From the NCBI GenBank assembly GCA_907165135.1, contig OU015567.1:8995001-9059000 (forward strand): 64,000 nucleotides of DNA, read 5' to 3'. Both the position numbers and the translations under genes were made by a program. This document shows positions 35,886-45,727 of this stretch, one piece after another (position 1 is the stretch's first letter; every line of letters begins with the position of its first letter). The stretch comes from Oikopleura dioica (Eukaryota; Chordata; Appendicularia; Copelata; Oikopleuridae). Below the pieces are notes generated by a model. The model worked only from the letters and a program-made list of their open reading frames with translations, did no database searches and had not been told where the DNA came from.

Positions 35886-38800
35886 TTACATGTAATCTTC
35901 ACTTCTGTAGCGATCTGGTTCTCTTCTTGTCCTTGAGCTTGTGCGGATCTTTAGTTTATCAAGATCCGACTCATTTAACGCAGAAGAAGATGCTACAGAG
36001 TGGAACGAGCAATCCTCGCTCGACTCGTTGTTTTGTACAGTTTCGTCTGTCTCGTTTAGATCTGTTTCTGGTGAAGCTGTCCACACTCCCGTGTCTCCTG
36101 TTGTTAGTAACCGGCTCACGATGTTGTTCGAACACCAAAGCCCGAATGAGGATTTCAGCGTCTTCGACGGAGTTGATTGCTTCGGTGAAACTTCAATTTC
36201 TGGTGCTGGCGTCGGTGGTAATGTCGATTTCGGCCCGAGGGAGATTGCTGAGTCATCGAGAAGGTCGATTCGATGAGCTCTTGGTCCCAGATGGTTCTCG
36301 TCGGCTTCTTCCCATACTGACACGTCTTCAGGTTGCATCAGCCACAATCTAGCCATCGGATTCGACAGTAAGTTATCGCTGACTTTGCGGACCGTGTCTG
36401 ACACGATTGTGTCAATGATGTCGAAGGATATTTCTCGGGGTTTGACGTCGTTCTTGGCGTTGAACTTTCTAGCGAGGCACGTGCGACTCTTCCAGTTTAT
36501 CTCGACTACTTTCCATAATCTGTCGTAGTCTTGCTTGTCCCATCTCGTGCTTAGCCTGATGATATCACCTATTTTTAGAACTTGTTCGTCTTTCTCCGCC
36601 AGCTTCTTGTCGTCAACGATCTTCAAGGGCTTGTTTTTCAACTTCTTCGCCGCGTTCCTTGAATCAGCTGAAGTTCTTCGCCCTTCTCTCTCTTTCTCGA
36701 TCTGAGAGACGAGGTCGTCTACGCTCATCCTGATGTTATCCTGCGTGCCGATCTTTCTACCCGTGAATAGTTCGACCGGGGCAAGCTTGCCGTGCCCCAG
36801 CGTGTGGTTGTACGAAGCGATGGCGTTCTGTACAGCTTGTGGAAGTTCCAATGATCTGTCGTTCAGCTGAGCGTTCAACAACTTGCTCAAGACTGCTATT
36901 CTTCCGTCTTGTTCTGGAATGATGTTTTTGCTCATGTGCGTACTCTCGTACAGCTCGACTTCCATGTTCAGCTTCGCCAGTCTCGACTTCGTTTCTGCGC
37001 TTCGATGAGCTGCATGTTTGTCACATCTAATGATGATTCTCGTGGACTTGCTCTGTAGTGGCGCTAGAAGTTGCTTCACTAGGGTCATGAAATCGACGAA
37101 GTTTCCTGTGTTCACGCTGCTTCTGTCGGCCAGTGCTACGCCGAAGCGTGTGATACCCTCGGTTGCGAAATACAACTTGAAGGGCTGGTTGTTCCTGTCC
37201 GTCCTGTTGATTTCGTCCACCAGTATCAGCTCTCCGATCCTTTTAGGCACTGGAACTGCCTTCAGAGGCTGTGCAACCAGATTGTCTGGTTTCTTCATCA
37301 GGCTGCACTTGTAACAAGATGTTGTGAACCTCAGCGCGTGCGTCTTTATGTTGGATATCTCGAAGATCTTCCTTGTTTTATCGGCTAGCTGTGTTGGAGA
37401 TTGGCAAGTCGTGGCGTTGTGAACCATTCTACACATCTTTACAGCGTGAGGCTCTGGTATTATCACCAAGTCGTATTCTTCCGTTCCGATCCACTTTTTC
37501 ATCCGCAGATGGTTGTTGACGATCCTGGCTTTTCTGCATAACGTCGCCAGTTTCATCTTTTTCGGAGGAGGATTGAGCTTCTTCTCGATGTGTCTCAACG
37601 CTTGCTTCAGGACTGGATCCGTTTCTTGGATTTTCCTGATTGCTCCGCCGTCCTTCAAGAATTCCTCCAGCGATCTCGGCTTCCGCTTCGACGTTACGTA
37701 GCAGACTTTCTCGAAGGCTTCCTTCTCGTAGTCAACTTCATCTACCCAAGAATCTGTCATGTTCCATGCTACATCTTTCATGCTTTCGTCGAATTGGTGA
37801 ACTTGGATTCTTCTGACCGCTTGGTAGTTCTTCAACTTGCTGACCTGTGTGTCGATTTCTTCTAGCTGCTTTTCTGACACGAATGGTACTTCGTTAGAGC
37901 TGGGTGTTCTTGCGATTTTGCAGATCTGGCAATCGTCGTTGCAGTCTTGCATGTGACTCTTGCTTCTCGATATGAAGTCGCACCCAGATATTTCGATGGA
38001 CTTTCCTGGAAGGTGAACAACTGTTACTTGAAGTCCGATGATGCTGCGAAACAGGTTGTTTATGGTCACGATGTCGGATGGACATCTATTCTCGGCCCAC
38101 CTCTTCGCGATACAGTATAATGGTCTCGAGTCCGTGTACACTACTGTAGGCCATTTCGACTCGATGATATACCTTCTCCAGTAGGTTAACGCGCCTATCA
38201 TCCCTGCCGTTTCAAGCATGCAGCTGCTCGCCTTGAACTTTCGTTCTGCGTCTGGGCGTTTTCTCGAGTAGAACTCGCAGACTACGTTCTTGCCGTTCTC
38301 GTCCTTCTGGAACAGTATCGCGCCGCATCCGTCTGCTGATGAGTCTACCACGATGTACGCCTTTTTCTTCGCGTCGAATGGAGTTAGTTCCATCAACTTG
38401 TCCATTGATTTCTTGGCTAGTTCAAGTGCTTCTTCACTTTCTTCCGTCCAGTTGATCTTGACTTTGCCGTCGCCGTCAAGCAGCTTTCTTAGTGGCACCA
38501 GGTACTCCGTTGGTCTGTTCTGGAACTTCGACAGTGGAACGAGTACGCCCAAGAAACTTCTCAACTCGCTGACGGTGGTGATCTTCTCTCTCGAATACTG
38601 GCGGATTTTGTCTGCTTGATGAGGGCTTGGGTAGATCTTGCCGTCTTTTATCACGCTTCCCAAGAAATTCATGCGTTCAGGACAAACGAAGATCTTGCTT
38701 CCTTTCAGCGTGAGCCCGTAGTATTTGCATATGTCGAGAAATCTTGAGATCACCCTCACGAACTCATCTTCCGTTTCTGCAACTAGATGAATATCGTCTG

Positions 38801-40031
38801 CATACCTCAAGCACCATTTCTCGATCGGGCTGAAAATCCTCAAGAATGCTTCGCGCATGAATCCCATCGAGGCGATCCATCCTTGCGTGCATCTTGTATA
38901 CACCATTACGCCTTGGCGCGGGTGATATACGCCGAACCATTTCCACAGGTCTTGGTTCATCGGTAGTTGGAAAAACGCGTTGCTGACGTCGCACTTCATC
39001 GAATACTTGAACTTTGACGCCTTCGCCGCTTTCTGAAGAATGTCATGGAGATCGTCCGTTACCATCGGCGGTGTTTTGCTCCATTTGTTGACCGTGTTGT
39101 GCGCTTGTGTGACGATTCTGGCGCTCTGTGCCAGTGGAATTGCGTTCCCATCATCGTCTTTCTTGGACACAACCATCAGCGGTATGATGTTACGTGGTCT
39201 TATGCCGTATTCGTCGGGGAACACCAGTATCTTGTCCCTGTACAGCTCGTCGAGATGGTCACAGATCACGTCCTTTTTCTCTTCGGACTGCTTTTCGTGC
39301 TTTCTTCTTGGACCGATGTTCTCCTCCTTGATTTCAACGTTCATTTCAGCGTTTATGTTGAAGTTTTTGTTGAGGCATCCGATCCTTTTCTTGAACACGA
39401 CTGCGTACTCATCGCTCTTGAAGACTGACCACAATCTCTTCGCTGAAGCTTCGCCTACATCTCCCATTGTTATATCATCAACCGTGGTAGAATTCTCGGC
39501 TTTTTGGCGCATCTTTTCGATCTTCGCCTTGTAGATCTTCCTCGAATCTGGTTCGAATTTGGTCTTGTCCAATTCATCTGCTTCTCCAATCTTCCACACC
39601 TCCTCGGTACCGTAGAAGACTTTGCCAGCATCGTTAAACGTGACCGACTTCTCCACAAGATTGACGATGGTTTTCCCCTTCAGATGTGGGAGGCCCATCA
39701 GCAGACCTTGTAGATTTTCGATGACTACAGCTCCTTCGATCCAAACTCGTTTGTTGTTTATCACGATCGCGAAGCTGGCCACCTTGTTTCTGTTGAAATT
39801 GTCGAATACGCCGAGTCTTTTCCCGGCGGCGCATCTTATGTTCCTGCTCTCCCATCTGAACAGGTGCTTTATCTTCTTTAGTGGTTCCAGCCCGATACAT
39901 GTACATTCAGCGCCAGTATCGAGCTGTACGTGCAGAGGAACGAGGCCTTCGTCATTACCAGATTCTGCTTGAGTCCAGAACATTGGGATGTCCTTCTTGT
40001 CTGTCGCAGTAATCTGGTTGACGCTTTCTAG
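35886..40031 (-). CDS. pol: Pol polyprotein (protease, reverse transcriptase, RNase H, integrase)
   Basis: The open frame starts directly after the gag UGA (40032-40034) in the same frame; the first internal ATG is at 39983. Numbered from that ATG: aspartic protease LDTGAECTCIG near residue 22; RT with CDVSNAFFQLP near 332 and RYADDIHLVAE near 394 (YADD catalytic box); RNase H with VVDSSADGCGA near 547, a Glu near 590 and YTDSRPLY near 618; integrase with an HHCC-like region ending CYKCSLM, then core residues in LVDEINRTDR, IIRCDKHAAHR and IPEQDGRIAV that fit D-D-E. The C-terminal part is charged, with no chromodomain visible. It copies the RNA into DNA and inserts it. The frame is intact; the order places it in Ty3/gypsy rather than copia. 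Confidence 0.92.
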   Translation of the reverse strand, partial: LESVNQITATDKKDIPMFWTQAESGNDEGLVPLHVQLDTGAECTCIGLEPLKKIKHLFRWESRNIRCAAGKRLGVFDNFNRNKVASFAIVINNKRVWIEGAVVIENLQGLLMGLPHLKGKTIVNLVEKSVTFNDAGKVFYGTEEVWKIGEADELDKTKFEPDSRKIYKAKIEKMRQKAENSTTVDDITMGDVGEASAKRLWSVFKSDEYAVVFKKRIGCLNKNFNINAEMNVEIKEENIGPRRKHEKQSEEKKDVICDHLDELYRDKILVFPDEYGIRPRNIIPLMVVSKKDDDGNAIPLAQSARIVTQAHNTVNKWSKTPPMVTDDLHDILQKAAKASKFKYSMKCDVSNAFFQLPMNQDLWKWFGVYHPRQGVMVYTRCTQGWIASMGFMREAFLRIFSPIEKWCLRYADDIHLVAETEDEFVRVISRFLDICKYYGLTLKGSKIFVCPERMNFLGSVIKDGKIYPSPHQADKIRQYSREKITTVSELRSFLGVLVPLSKFQNRPTEYLVPLRKLLDGDGKVKINWTEESEEALELAKKSMDKLMELTPFDAKKKAYIVVDSSADGCGAILFQKDENGKNVVCEFYSRKRPDAERKFKASSCMLETAGMIGALTYWRRYIIESKWPTVVYTDSRPLYCIAKRWAENRCPSDIVTINNLFRSIIGLQVTVVHLPGKSIEISGCDFISRSKSHMQDCNDDCQICKIARTPSSNEVPFVSEKQLEEIDTQVSKLKNYQAVRRIQVHQFDESMKDVAWNMTDSWVDEVDYEKEAFEKVCYVTSKRKPRSLEEFLKDGGAIRKIQETDPVLKQALRHIEKKLNPPPKKMKLATLCRKARIVNNHLRMKKWIGTEEYDLVIIPEPHAVKMCRMVHNATTCQSPTQLADKTRKIFEISNIKTHALRFTTSCYKCSLMKKPDNLVAQPLKAVPVPKRIGELILVDEINRTDRNNQPFKLYFATEGITRFGVALADRSSVNTGNFVDFMTLVKQLLAPLQSKSTRIIIRCDKHAAHRSAETKSRLAKLNMEVELYESTHMSKNIIPEQDGRIAVLSKLLNAQLNDRSLELPQAVQNAIASYNHTLGHGKLAPVELFTGRKIGTQDNIRMSVDDLVSQIEKEREGRRTSADSRNAAKKLKNKPLKIVDDKKLAEKDEQVLKIGDIIRLSTRWDKQDYDRLWKVVEINWKSRTCLARKFNAKNDVKPREISFDIIDTIVSDTVRKVSDNLLSNPMARLWLMQPEDVSVWEEADENHLGPRAHRIDLLDDSAISLGPKSTLPPTPAPEIEVSPKQSTPSKTLKSSFGLWCSNNIVSRLLTTGDTGVWTASPETDLNETDETVQNNESSEDCSFHSVASSSALNESDLDKLKIRTSSRTRREPDRYRSEDYM

Positions 40032-40034
40032 TCA
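40026..40034 (-). other. Gag-pol readthrough stop: UGA CUA G
   Basis: On the element strand the gag frame ends AGT TGA CTA GAA and continues in the same frame, without another stop, into pol. UGA followed by CUAG is a well-known leaky context. No frameshift is needed to make Gag-Pol. Confidence 0.8.
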
Positions 40035-41492
40035 ACTCAACTGCCACATTCCAGCTCCTCCGTTTTCTGATGCCGAATCGCTGGAGCGCTGTTCATGGAC
40101 TTGTCCGACTTGTTCCTCTTTCTTGTGCATCGTTCTTATCATCTTCAACGCCTTCTTTCTATTAGGGCAGTCGTAGGGCTTGTGATCGTACACGTTCCAT
40201 TTTCTGATGGCTACTTTGCAGTGCCAACATGGAGTGCTTTCTTTCTTGGAGCCGGCTGAGTCCTTGTTGTCCTCATTGCCGTCCTTTGGCTGCTTCTTCG
40301 CGCGATCGCTGTCATCTCGACCGTTGGAATATCGACCTCCGCGACCACCGCCGCGACCTCTGCCGCCGCCTCCGCCTCTTTTCGACCCTTTTGACTTATC
40401 ACCGATCTTCGCTACCAATTCCTCGTTTTGATCGTGATCACCACTTTCTTCAGTTATCTTCTTGACCGTTGCGATTCGCTTCGGGCATCTCCTGATTTCC
40501 GCGGCTGCGATTTCTTGGTAGATCTTGGCGTTCTTGAAGAATTCAACTGGAGTCGACGTCTTCCCCGTTTTTTTGTGGAATTCGTCTTCAATTTTCTCGA
40601 TTGTTCTAGCGTCCACCGTGATCAGCGCACAGCACGTTGCAATCCTTGACAAGATCTGGGTCTCAGCTTCTTTCTCGCTCAACGTTTTCTTTGAGCCGAT
40701 GGCGTTGTTTCCTGATATCTTGTCCGTCCCCTCTGACTTACAGAGGTTCTTTTTGAACTCCGTGAAGAACGCTCTAGTCATCGTGGTGAAGTTCAACCTG
40801 CTGCTGTTGATAGCCATCATATTGCGGAGGGACTCCATAGTTGTGACCATGTTCCTTCCTGTATTCAAGCATGCTGCGCTGTCGTTGTGAACGACGGTGT
40901 TGGTGAAGTGTTCAAGTGAGTAGAATTGACCTCCTTCCGCTACAGCATCCCGGAGTACTCTTATCTCACCTTCACTCCCGTTTAGTAGAGCCAACATGGC
41001 TTCCCGCGCTAGGCGAGCCGCCTCTCGAAACTTGTCTGCGGTGCTCTTCTTGGCGTTCTTGATCTTTTCGAAGAAGTGCGATGATTTCTTGGCTGCTTCT
41101 TTCTTCGCTTCTTCGGATGATATTCCTGGATCCCTGACTTCTAGCCAGTTCCTGGTTTCCAGTACGTACGCTCCATTCGTCACGAATTTTAAGTAGCCGC
41201 TGTCATCGTCCTCTACGTCGTCTAAGTCCTGCAGGACTTTCTCGCTGACCATTTTCTCGAGTTCCGTCATCGAAACTGGGATCCCGTAGCTTGGTAGAAC
41301 TGCACCGCTCGTGTCATCCGTCGACCATAACCACCGGCTGTTGGTAATCATGTCTCCCGGAACTTCCGCGGTTCCTGCACTTCTCATTACTGCGATGATC
41401 TTGTCCTTCAGACGGTTCCTATTTGCTAGATCGCGAGGTTCAATCATGCCACTTCCCGCGGCGATTATCGAGCTTAGGTTCTTGCTTGTCAT
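40032..41492 (-). CDS. gag: Gag-like protein with atypical zinc knuckle (486 aa)
   Basis: First long frame after the 5' LTR; the ATG is 53 bp from the LTR edge. Mostly alpha-helical, charged sequence (EEAKKEAAKKSSHFFEKIKN, REAARLAREAMLALLNGSEG) as in capsid proteins, followed by a Gly/Arg tract (GSKRGGGGGRGRGGGRGG) and a Cys/His motif CWHC-x11-H-x4-C. Standard retroviral knuckles are CX2CX4HX4C; here the middle loop is much longer. It ends in UGA that is the only barrier to pol. Presumed role: packaging genomic RNA into particles. Confidence 0.85.
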   Translation of the reverse strand: MTSKNLSSIIAAGSGMIEPRDLANRNRLKDKIIAVMRSAGTAEVPGDMITNSRWLWSTDDTSGAVLPSYGIPVSMTELEKMVSEKVLQDLDDVEDDDSGYLKFVTNGAYVLETRNWLEVRDPGISSEEAKKEAAKKSSHFFEKIKNAKKSTADKFREAARLAREAMLALLNGSEGEIRVLRDAVAEGGQFYSLEHFTNTVVHNDSAACLNTGRNMVTTMESLRNMMAINSSRLNFTTMTRAFFTEFKKNLCKSEGTDKISGNNAIGSKKTLSEKEAETQILSRIATCCALITVDARTIEKIEDEFHKKTGKTSTPVEFFKNAKIYQEIAAAEIRRCPKRIATVKKITEESGDHDQNEELVAKIGDKSKGSKRGGGGGRGRGGGRGGRYSNGRDDSDRAKKQPKDGNEDNKDSAGSKKESTPCWHCKVAIRKWNVYDHKPYDCPNRKKALKMIRTMHKKEEQVGQVHEQRSSDSASENGGAGMWQLS

Positions 41493-41529
41493 GTTCTTCG
41501 GGGTAGTTCAACTTTACTCGTGAGTTCAG

Positions 41530-41547
41530 ACCTTTATCAGTCACCAC
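41530..41547 (-). other. Primer binding site
   Basis: On the element strand TGGTGACTGATAAAGGTC begins at the inner edge of the 5' LTR. TGG pairs with the CCA end of a tRNA; the tRNA identity was not determined. Confidence 0.6.
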
Positions 41548-41845
41548 AAAGTGGTTCAAATAACTTGCAAAAGGCTCACTTCCTAAGCTAGAAGACCTGC
41601 TGAAAGAAGACAACAATTTTGTAGTTGCCAGAGCCAAAGAGCACCTGGACTTCAAACATGTTATGAACAGAACTTGAAAAAGAAGCTCACCTGTGGGTTG
41701 ACTCTCTTGGAATGAGGTCGTCAACTCCACAGGCAAGATGCACAGCTTGATAAACAAGGGCGCCAAACGCGAGACTTCAACCGAATTCGATCTTCGCTTG
41801 ATTTCGTCGCTGAACTCTCGTGAAGGGTCGAATATGCGGGTCGCG
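41546..41845 (-). repeat. 5' LTR
   Basis: Second copy of the 300-bp repeat; its inner edge abuts a TGG-starting primer binding site and the gag ATG follows within about 55 bp. The promoter for genomic RNA must lie here. Confidence 0.9.
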
Positions 41846-42144
41846 CTATCTACTGCAATCTGCAGTAATTTTAAAGAAATCTTAAATCCGGATTTATTCT
41901 ACACATTTGGAGTTGCTCAGGTGTTTCATGACAAAAGGAGCAAAAGACGGAGAATATGGCTGCAGCTTGTTTTTGTTAGAATTTCTGGGACGGGGCCAGT
42001 TACGATACTCTTTATGAAATTGTAAAACTCGGGCTAGGGAATACCTTCATCTTCATCCCAGCTTCTTTCTCATAGCTGTCTCTAGAATAATCTATCCTTT
42101 TCGGCTTATCTAGAGACTTTGTGAAACTTTGATTCTAGATAAGT
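41846..42144. other. Flank of the retrotransposon, no gene recognised
   Basis: Short AT-rich stretch between the 5' LTR and the first module-A gene; contains repeated TCTAGA/TCTAGATAAG motifs but no open frame of note. Confidence 0.4.
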
Positions 42145-42784
42145 TTGAAAGCTTTCCTTTCTAGACTTGAAGCCGTGGCTAAAGAAGTTGTCTTTTTCTT
42201 TCTCACTTTTGAAATGGCAAGAGCGGAGCAGGAGACGTACGAAGATATTGAAGAGAGACTATTGCGATTAGAGGAAGATGAGTGTCCGAGTTACCGGAAC
42301 ATGCTGTTCATTACTACAGTGAATGCTACCCACTTTGTATGCACAAACTTTTGGTTCACATTTCCGGACGGGTTGAGAGTCTTCCTTGTTCACCAGTTAG
42401 GTGGTTCATGTCAACCGGAGGATCTGAAGGAGAATGAGTTCCCGATTGGAATCAAATGCCAGAACTGCGACGTCCGAGGGTGATCTACGTCACCGACAAA
42501 GAACTCGTCGTCTCAAAGAGAGAACTAACCACGAAAGACGGCTATTATCCAACTCAGTACCATTCGATCAGAAAAGACTACCTTCGACGAGTTCGATTCG
42601 ATTCCTATTCCAGAGTCACCATCCCAAAGGCTAAGCACACTTGTAAAGCGAAGTCGATGGCTTATGGATTGACGATTTTGCTAAAAAGCAAAATCTATGC
42701 TCGCACTGAGTTGCCGATAACTCCGGAGGACGCCGCTAAGGAATTACTAACTTGCCCCATCTTGCGTCGGATAGGAACGGAGTG
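42145..42784 (+). CDS. Module A, copy 1: putative FLYWCH-like zinc-binding protein (frame broken once)
   Basis: Same architecture as 48246-49061 and 49795-50451. Conserved blocks: NMLFITTVNATHF, NFWFTFPDGLRVF, FPIGIKCQNCDVRGV, then IYVTDKEL, YSRVTIPKAKHTC and a C-terminal LLTCPILRRIGTE. The spacing C-x2-C ... H-x-C, preceded by an aromatic-rich strand, resembles FLYWCH/WRKY-GCM1-type zinc fingers, which bind DNA; this assignment is inference. The frame is broken between RG (42478-42480, a GGG run) and VIYVTD: one more base would restore the arrangement seen in the other two copies, so either a recent pseudogene or a consensus error. The start could be the ATG at 42145 or at 42213. Module B copy 1 follows after 91 bp. 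Confidence 0.65.
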
Positions 42785-42875
42785 ATATTATAGATAAAAT
42801 TTAGTAATAGGCTATTAGTAATAGGATTCTGAGAATACTTCTTTTATCATCTTCAACAAAGGTTTCGATCTCAAA

Positions 42876-43782
42876 ATGATCAAAATAGCGTGTGAAAACA
42901 GAACGAAAATGATCAAGAGAGGACCGAAGAAACCAAAGAAAGAACCAGCAATAATGGATTCTGAAGAAGAGCAACTAAAAATTGCAGACAAGCCAAGCTC
43001 TTCGTCTCCAATCCTAAGATCTCAAACTCGATCGGGCAAAGAATTTGTCGGGGCCAAAGTATGTAAACTGGAGAAAGAAGATGAAGAAGAAGGAGAAATC
43101 AGGTAACCTAAGGAAACGAGACTAAATTACAATTTTATCGATAGAACGAAAGAGCTTGATGAATTATTCGAAAGACTGGAAAGGAAGAATGAGTCGGTTA
43201 AAACAGAAAGGTCAGAAGTCAAAGTTCCTGAGCTTGAAGTGGATTTACTTCCTTTGGAACCAGTTCCCTCTTTGGACCAAGTGCCATGTCTAGAACCCTT
43301 GCCACTCTTTGGACCTGAGCCACCTCTAGAACCATCGCCACTCGTTGGACCTGAGCCACCTCTAAAACGATTGCCACTCGTTGGACCTGAGCTACCTCTA
43401 GAACCACTGCCAGCAATGGAAGAACTGGAAGTTCAAGTTAAACAAGAAAAAGAATCACCGAGGGACTTTTTTCTCAGAGAATTTCGACTGGAGATAGAAG
43501 CTCTTTTTCAAAAGTCTTTGATTGACCATGAAGACTTTGCGACAGCTTTCATTGATCGGCGGAAGACGATCCTCCCGGAGTGGATCTCGAGCGATCGCTG
43601 TGGTACAATTATTGATGCTCTCAAAGGTTTTTACTCTTTTCTTACTTTTCAACTAACATTCCTCACAAGACATGCAGAAAATCCTAAACAATGAGGATAT
43701 GGAAGAAGAATGCAGCGAAAAAGAAAACTTGATAAGTTTGGAGACGACGATGAATACTTTGATGGCTTTGCTGACTGAATAA
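42876..43782 (+). CDS. Module B, copy 1: charged protein with Pro-Leu repeats
   Basis: Exons from 42876 with GT-AG introns near 43101-43143 and 43627-43670; stop TAA at 43780-43782, overlapping an AATAAA at 43778. Begins basic (MIKRGPKKPKKEP), then acidic (EDEEEGEIR). A 13-residue unit of the type PLVGPEPPLEPLP is repeated about three times, followed by a helix-rich stretch (REFRLEIEALFQKSLIDHED). The C-terminal LETTMNTLMALLTE resembles the ends of 49329-49623 (LQTMMAELNELLPKRE) and 51108-52906 (LENMMDEFDSFLQT), which ties the three B genes together. No known domain. Probably nuclear, from composition. Confidence 0.65.
43283..43412 (+). repeat. 39-bp tandem repeat in module B copy 1
   Basis: Three imperfect units beginning CCACTCgTTGGACCTGAGC (TTTGG in the first), each coding 13 residues of a Pro/Leu/Glu pattern. 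Confidence 0.75.
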
Positions 43783-43980
43783 AAATGCTACTAAAAATAT
43801 TTGAAATCAAATTCTTTACATTATTGACTTATTCCGAATAAGTTATTCGCATTATAACACACGCAGTCGAAGTCGTACTGTTATAACAAGATTAGCCTCA
43901 GTAAAATCAAATTATCAGCGTATTTAACAGTGCATTGTAGCAGTGAGCTTGAGGAGAAATAAGAATGAGTGAACTTTAAA

Positions 43981-45721
43981 ATGGCCTTTTTTAAGAAAGA
44001 ATCTTCGGGATTCAAGGGGGCAATCCATGAGTTTGGCAACAATGTCGGGCCTCACGGGACTTCCTATTTACTCCTGGAGAATAAGAAGCGTCAGTCGATT
44101 TGGCAAGTCATCTTCATCCTCGGAATCGTTGGAACGTTGTGGACATGTGTAGAGGAACCAGGCTCATTTCAGTTTTTTTATTTCATCGAAAACAGCTGAT
44201 CCTCGAAAAAGTGTTTGAACCATTTCAACAAGTATGAATCTAACATAAAATTCCGCAAGAAATTCGGCGGCAAAGACATCATTCTTCCTCGCATAGTTCT
44301 CTGTCTCAACTCGATCCACTCGCCAAAAAAGATTGACCGCAATTACCCCTGGATGCAAAACATTACTGGTTTGCTGTACAGTGGGGCGGATACTCCAGCT
44401 GAACTGTTCGACTCGTACCATAATGGAATCCTTCCGCTTTCTCAATTTATCAAGTCTGAGTTCACAGCGAAAAAGATTCCCGACGAGAAGAAGCGCGCGG
44501 ATATGATGAATTCGTTCATCCATTTAGTTCCCTACACAGATCTTTTGAAGAACACCAGCGTCTACAATTTTATAGAAGAAACGAGCTCCGACTTCCACGT
44601 TTATGCCTGCCGCGTCGGCCCGGAAGATTGTTCAAAACAGTGGAAAAGCGCGCATTTCCAAGAAGGAAAATGCAAAGTCTTCAATCCGATGATAAACGTC
44701 TCCACTTTGAACATTGTTGTCGGCTACGAAGGTGACGACTGGGGCCCTGGATGGACGAACTTCATGGAAGGGTTGTCGATGTTCTATACTGCAAACTATC
44801 AGAAAATTCTGAACTTTCGAAAAAGCCTTCAAGTGACTTCGAAATCGATTCCGATTGTAAAACTGGTGCAACAGAAGAAACAAATGCTCGGTGCTCCTTA
44901 TTCTATCTGCAGACATCAGAATGAAGGACGCTTGAAATTCCTGCCAGAGAATACGACCTACACTGAAAAACACTGCATTTTTGAGTGCAAAATTCAGATG
45001 GCCAAGTTAAAAATCTCACTCTTGACTTAATTTTCATTCGATTTTACTCGGCCCATGTTAGTACTAGATGAGTGCTCCTGTTATCTCTCCTTTGCTCCTG
45101 CCGAACGTCGCGATCCAAATATCCACAACTGCACAATCTTTGACCATCTAACGTGCATCAAGCCCATTTTTCGAGTTTTTCAAGAAATGCAACAAACCAA
45201 GTGCAATTGCGAACCTGACTGTGAGTCAACAGAGCCTTATTCGCAAAGAATCCACTACGGGTAGGACAGTTTTAATTAGATTTAGTGATCCTTTTAGGCA
45301 TGCACACAATAAAAACTCTGTTATCGCGAGGATGAGCATTGCATCGATTCTTATAATTAGGGATGAAACTTAAGCTAAGAATCAAATAATGTGAACTTAC
45401 GTTCTCATCCCTTTTCAGCGATGGATAACGTTCTCGAAGAACGAAATGAAACAGCTGACTATCCTTTTGCCAATCGTGTTTCCAAACGCTTCTTTTTTAT
45501 AAAGCTATCATGTTTGTTAACCCGTCAAAGCTAGATTTATCTCTGACGTTGGCGGAAGTCTAGGTCTCTTCATGGGCATCTCCGCTGCATCATTATTTGG
45601 CATTCTGGAGTTGTCAGTCATGCTCCTTGTCACCTTGAGCCAGCGAATTTTCAACGAGTTCATGCCCAAGTTGTTTAAAAAAGAGAAGAAATTGACGAAA
45701 GAACAGAGCAGGAATGGTTAA
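43981..45721 (+). CDS. DEG/ENaC-family sodium channel subunit
   Basis: These channels have two membrane helices and a large cysteine-rich extracellular domain. Seen: the cytosolic GPHGTSYLL motif (HG is the gating motif), TM1 WQVIFILGIVGTLWTC, then CLNHFNKYESN, the extracellular cysteines (VYACRVGPEDC, HCIFECKIQ, KCNCEPDCESTEPY) and the pre-TM2 block ISDVGGSLGLFMGISAASLFGILEL that forms the pore (GxS filter as GIS). Exons: 43981-44148, 44212 to about 45020, about 45080-45262, a small one near 45421, and a last one from about 45533 to the TAA at 45719-45721. The joins around 45020-45080 and 45262-45533 are not fully resolved. Gating stimulus unknown. It ends 7 bp from the last exon of the convergent astacin gene. 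Confidence 0.85.
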
Positions 45722-45727
45722 ACTTAC

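Larger units (their letters stand above)
30632..41845 (-). mobile_element. Ty3/gypsy-type LTR retrotransposon, full-length, with extra sense and antisense genes
   Basis: Two 300-bp direct repeats (30632-30931 and 41546-41845) bound 10.6 kb. The minus-strand order is 5' LTR, a primer-binding-like TGGTGACTGATAAAGG at about 41545, gag, pol, a third sense ORF, a G-run polypurine tract and 3' LTR. Pol order protease-RT-RNase H-integrase is the Ty3/gypsy order; larvaceans are known for the Tor group of such elements. The LTRs look identical base for base and gag, pol and the third ORF are open, so the insertion is recent and may be competent. On the plus strand inside the element lies an eight-exon gene (32211-35616). 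No clear 4-6 bp target duplication is seen; only CTA appears on both flanks. Confidence 0.92.

Noticed and set aside
38290-40000. Multiple plus-strand frames of 100-160 codons over gag and pol
   Set aside because: Shadows of the minus-strand polyprotein, which carries the catalytic motifs.
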